From JASFQI01 sp050115555 (lineage in GTDB: Bacteria > Desulfobacterota > DSM-4660 > Desulfatiglandales > HGW-15): a stretch of DNA of 6,107 nt. This document shows positions 4,713 to 6,107 of the stretch, piece by piece; positions within the stretch are counted from its first letter, which is position 1; the number at the start of each line of letters is the position of its first letter. The notes under the pieces were generated by a model, which ran no database searches, was not told the DNA's origin, and saw only the letters and a program-made list of their open reading frames with translations. The stretch is taken from assembly GCA_050115555.1 (NCBI GenBank), contig JASFQI010000316.1, forward strand, positions 1 through 6,107, given 5' to 3'. Both the position numbers and the translations under genes were made by a program.

Positions 4713-5729
4713 TCAACCGCCTTCCCCTTCGGCAATGCGCTGGAGAAAACTCCGGGCGAATCGACGCGCAATCACGGGGGCGTTTCCGCCCGCCCGGTTG
4801 TTCACTACCATGTTCACTCGTACACTCTCTCGAAGGGCTTCCTGCGTGACGAGAAGTGCATCCTCGAGCATGCCGGGACTCATCATGCCTTCCACCATAC
4901 CGTCAAACGGAAAGGCCTGCCTGTAGGCGTCCGCGTATCGCACGCCTTGTGGGGTCATGAGCCGGACCACGCATTCCTTCCCCCTGTTGTAAAACCGGCG
5001 TCCGCCCTCGTGAAGCTGCTTCCACAGGGAGGGAAGCCACGTCCAGTGGCTGAGCACCTGGCCCACTCCGTGCCGTTCGAGCACCTCAAAAGTGGGGGGA
5101 GCAAGGTAGGCCTCGGTACGAATCTCCACGTGATACCCATCGTCCGAGGGAAGGGAGGAAAAAAAGGCGTCCAAGCCTTCCGCAAAGGCTTCATTCCCGA
5201 CACGTTCCTTCTTGCGACGGTACTCCTGCTCAAAGAGGACGCCATGCAGGGCGTCGCCCAGCAGATCCCGGGCCGGTTCATAAAAACGCCGGGTAAAAAC
5301 CTCGGCGTTCAGGTAATCGGGGTTCTCCACAAAGTCCTTGCCCTGCCGCAGCTTGCGGGCGAACACGGCCTGCGGCGCCTTGAGAAACAGGCGATCCCCC
5401 GGTGAAAGTTGGTCCCGATAGGTCCGGAGCACATGGTACGTCCGAGTAGGCTCTCCCTGGGCATCGAGCAGAAGGGCGTAGAATGTGAAGTCCAATTCCA
5501 GGATCTCGAAATGCTGGAAGTACTCTCGGACGCTTTCTACAGGCAGGACCCTCTCCTGAAACGTCTTCCCACCCACTTTCTTGGACCGGGAGGAGAGCGC
5601 ATAGCGCCCGTCGGTATAGATCTGCCCGATCCATCCCGCGTACCGGTCGCTGGCCGTTCCCAGAGAAAGGCCCGAATGAAGGCCCCGAAACCGAAAGCGT
5701 TCCGGATCGGCATTCATCTCGGTTTCCAT
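4713..5729 (-). CDS. DUF72 (YecE-like) TIM-barrel protein
   Basis: A 338-residue protein with DUF72 hallmarks: LHSGLSLGTASDRYAGWIGQ at residues 17-36, then FEILELDFTFYALL (74-87), where the conserved glutamate and F-Y pair of the family sit. LFLKAPQAVF (114-123), PARDLLGDALHGVLFEQ (152-168), YHVEIRTEAYL (199-209) and a C-terminal NMVVNNRAGGNAPVIARRFA (306-325) complete the barrel pattern. The family adopts a TIM-barrel fold; its reaction is unknown. At 338 residues it is longer than the common 240-290, with an added segment around 90-150 (YRDQLSPGDRLF onward). The ATG at 5729 is preceded by GGAAAGGAG at good spacing. An internal ATG (codon 5) is less well placed. It is transcribed alone, divergently from the flavin reductase gene. 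Confidence 0.9.
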   Translation of the reverse strand: METEMNADPERFRFRGLHSGLSLGTASDRYAGWIGQIYTDGRYALSSRSKKVGGKTFQERVLPVESVREYFQHFEILELDFTFYALLLDAQGEPTRTYHVLRTYRDQLSPGDRLFLKAPQAVFARKLRQGKDFVENPDYLNAEVFTRRFYEPARDLLGDALHGVLFEQEYRRKKERVGNEAFAEGLDAFFSSLPSDDGYHVEIRTEAYLAPPTFEVLERHGVGQVLSHWTWLPSLWKQLHEGGRRFYNRGKECVVRLMTPQGVRYADAYRQAFPFDGMVEGMMSPGMLEDALLVTQEALRESVRVNMVVNNRAGGNAPVIARRFARSFLQRIAEGEGG

Positions 5730-5850
5730 GCTTTTCTCCTTTCCAATGTTTGTTTCATATCATAAACTGGCCACGATATGCAAAGAGGTCGGCACCAGTT
5801 CCTCAAAGGACACGATCGACCCCCATCAAATTCGAACACGGAGAAACGTT
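5730..5850. promoter_or_regulatory. Divergent intergenic region
   Basis: The 121 bases between the leftward DUF72 gene and the rightward reductase must hold both promoters. The part near the DUF72 gene is AT-rich (5745-5768). I found no hexamer pair good enough to name on either strand and no sigma-54 motif with correct spacing. Ribosome sites are clear: GGAAAGGAG for DUF72 and GGAG (5840-5843) for the reductase. Confidence 0.35.
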
Positions 5851-6107
5851 ATGAAAGTCGTCGCCTTCAACGGAAGCGCGAGGAAAAACGGCAACACGGC
5901 CCTTCTGGTTCAGGCCGCGCTACAGGAGATCGAGGCCCGCGGTATTGACACCGAGCTGATTCAGCTCGCGGGGAAAAAGATTCACGGCTGCACAGCCTGC
6001 CGCAAGTGCTTTGAAAAAAAGGACAGGACATGCTCGGGCCGGGACGATGCCGTGAACGAGTGCATCGAAAAGATGCTCGGCGCGGAGGGTGTCATTCTGG
6101 CCTCGCC
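5851..6107 (+). CDS. Flavodoxin-like NAD(P)H/FMN reductase, iron-sulfur flavoprotein type (5' part)
   Basis: The first 85 codons of a gene cut by the window edge. The N-terminus MKVVAFNGSARKNGNT contains the FMN phosphate-binding loop GSxRxxGNT (residues 8-16) of the NADPH-dependent FMN reductase/flavodoxin-like fold. A helix (17-30) and strand (33-39) follow. Next comes the compact cysteine motif C47-x2-C50-x2-C53-x7-C61, which fits the CX2CX2CX4-7C pattern that ligates a [4Fe-4S] cluster in archaeal and anaerobic bacterial iron-sulfur flavoproteins. Residues 65-85 (DDAVNECIEKMLGAEGVILA) are the usual helix and next strand. Such proteins move electrons between ferredoxin and acceptors, sometimes detoxifying oxygen or peroxide, in the cytoplasm; the specific acceptor is unknown. 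The ATG at 5851 has GGAG seven bases upstream. Confidence 0.9.
   Translation, partial: MKVVAFNGSARKNGNTALLVQAALQEIEARGIDTELIQLAGKKIHGCTACRKCFEKKDRTCSGRDDAVNECIEKMLGAEGVILAS

Noticed and set aside
5780..5805. Leftward TGGTGC...TTGCA resembling a sigma-54 promoter before the DUF72 gene
   Set aside because: GG and GC are 15 bases apart instead of 12, which sigma-54 does not tolerate.

Overview
The window is GC-rich, densely packed bacterial chromosome. Gene content (a YcgN-type cysteine-cluster protein, a long DUF72 protein, an iron-sulfur-flavoprotein-like reductase, a conserved membrane protein of unknown function) and two sigma-54-type promoter motifs suggest an anaerobic member of the Desulfobacterota (sulfate-reducing or syntrophic 'deltaproteobacteria'). 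This is inference: no rRNA or marker gene is present. There is no CRISPR array, insertion sequence, phage gene or tRNA.

Layout. Left part, minus strand: a gene fragment leaves the window at position 1 behind a sigma-54-like -24/-12 motif (93-108). Upstream of it lies a two-gene operon, a multi-pass membrane protein (793-1761) and a soluble DUF1285-like protein (254-796), joined by an ATGA stop/start overlap. Middle: a divergent promoter region (1762-2038) with palindromes separates that operon from a rightward ycgN-family gene (2039-2557, TTG start). That gene converges on a leftward gene for an exported two-domain protein (2580-4091), an SGNH-type hydrolase domain plus a carbohydrate-binding-like beta-sandwich. 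Right: 620 bases without a recognised gene (4092-4712), then a leftward DUF72 gene (4713-5729) and, divergent from it, the start of a flavin reductase of the iron-sulfur flavoprotein type (5851-6107, cut by the window edge).

The 4092-4712 gap is the least explained part. It holds a full match to the sigma-54 core (4245-4260), then a 52-codon basic open frame with a Shine-Dalgarno sequence (4306-4464), then hairpins that could end the transcript (4463-4481, 4497-4523). Two CATGGAA repeats lie 31 bp apart upstream of the promoter. This looks like a small nitrogen- or stress-type regulated unit coding for a small basic protein, a small RNA, or both.

The genes do not form one obvious pathway. 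The membrane protein and its coupled partner probably work together. The others look like independent housekeeping or accessory functions. No known defence, secretion or biosynthetic system can be supported.
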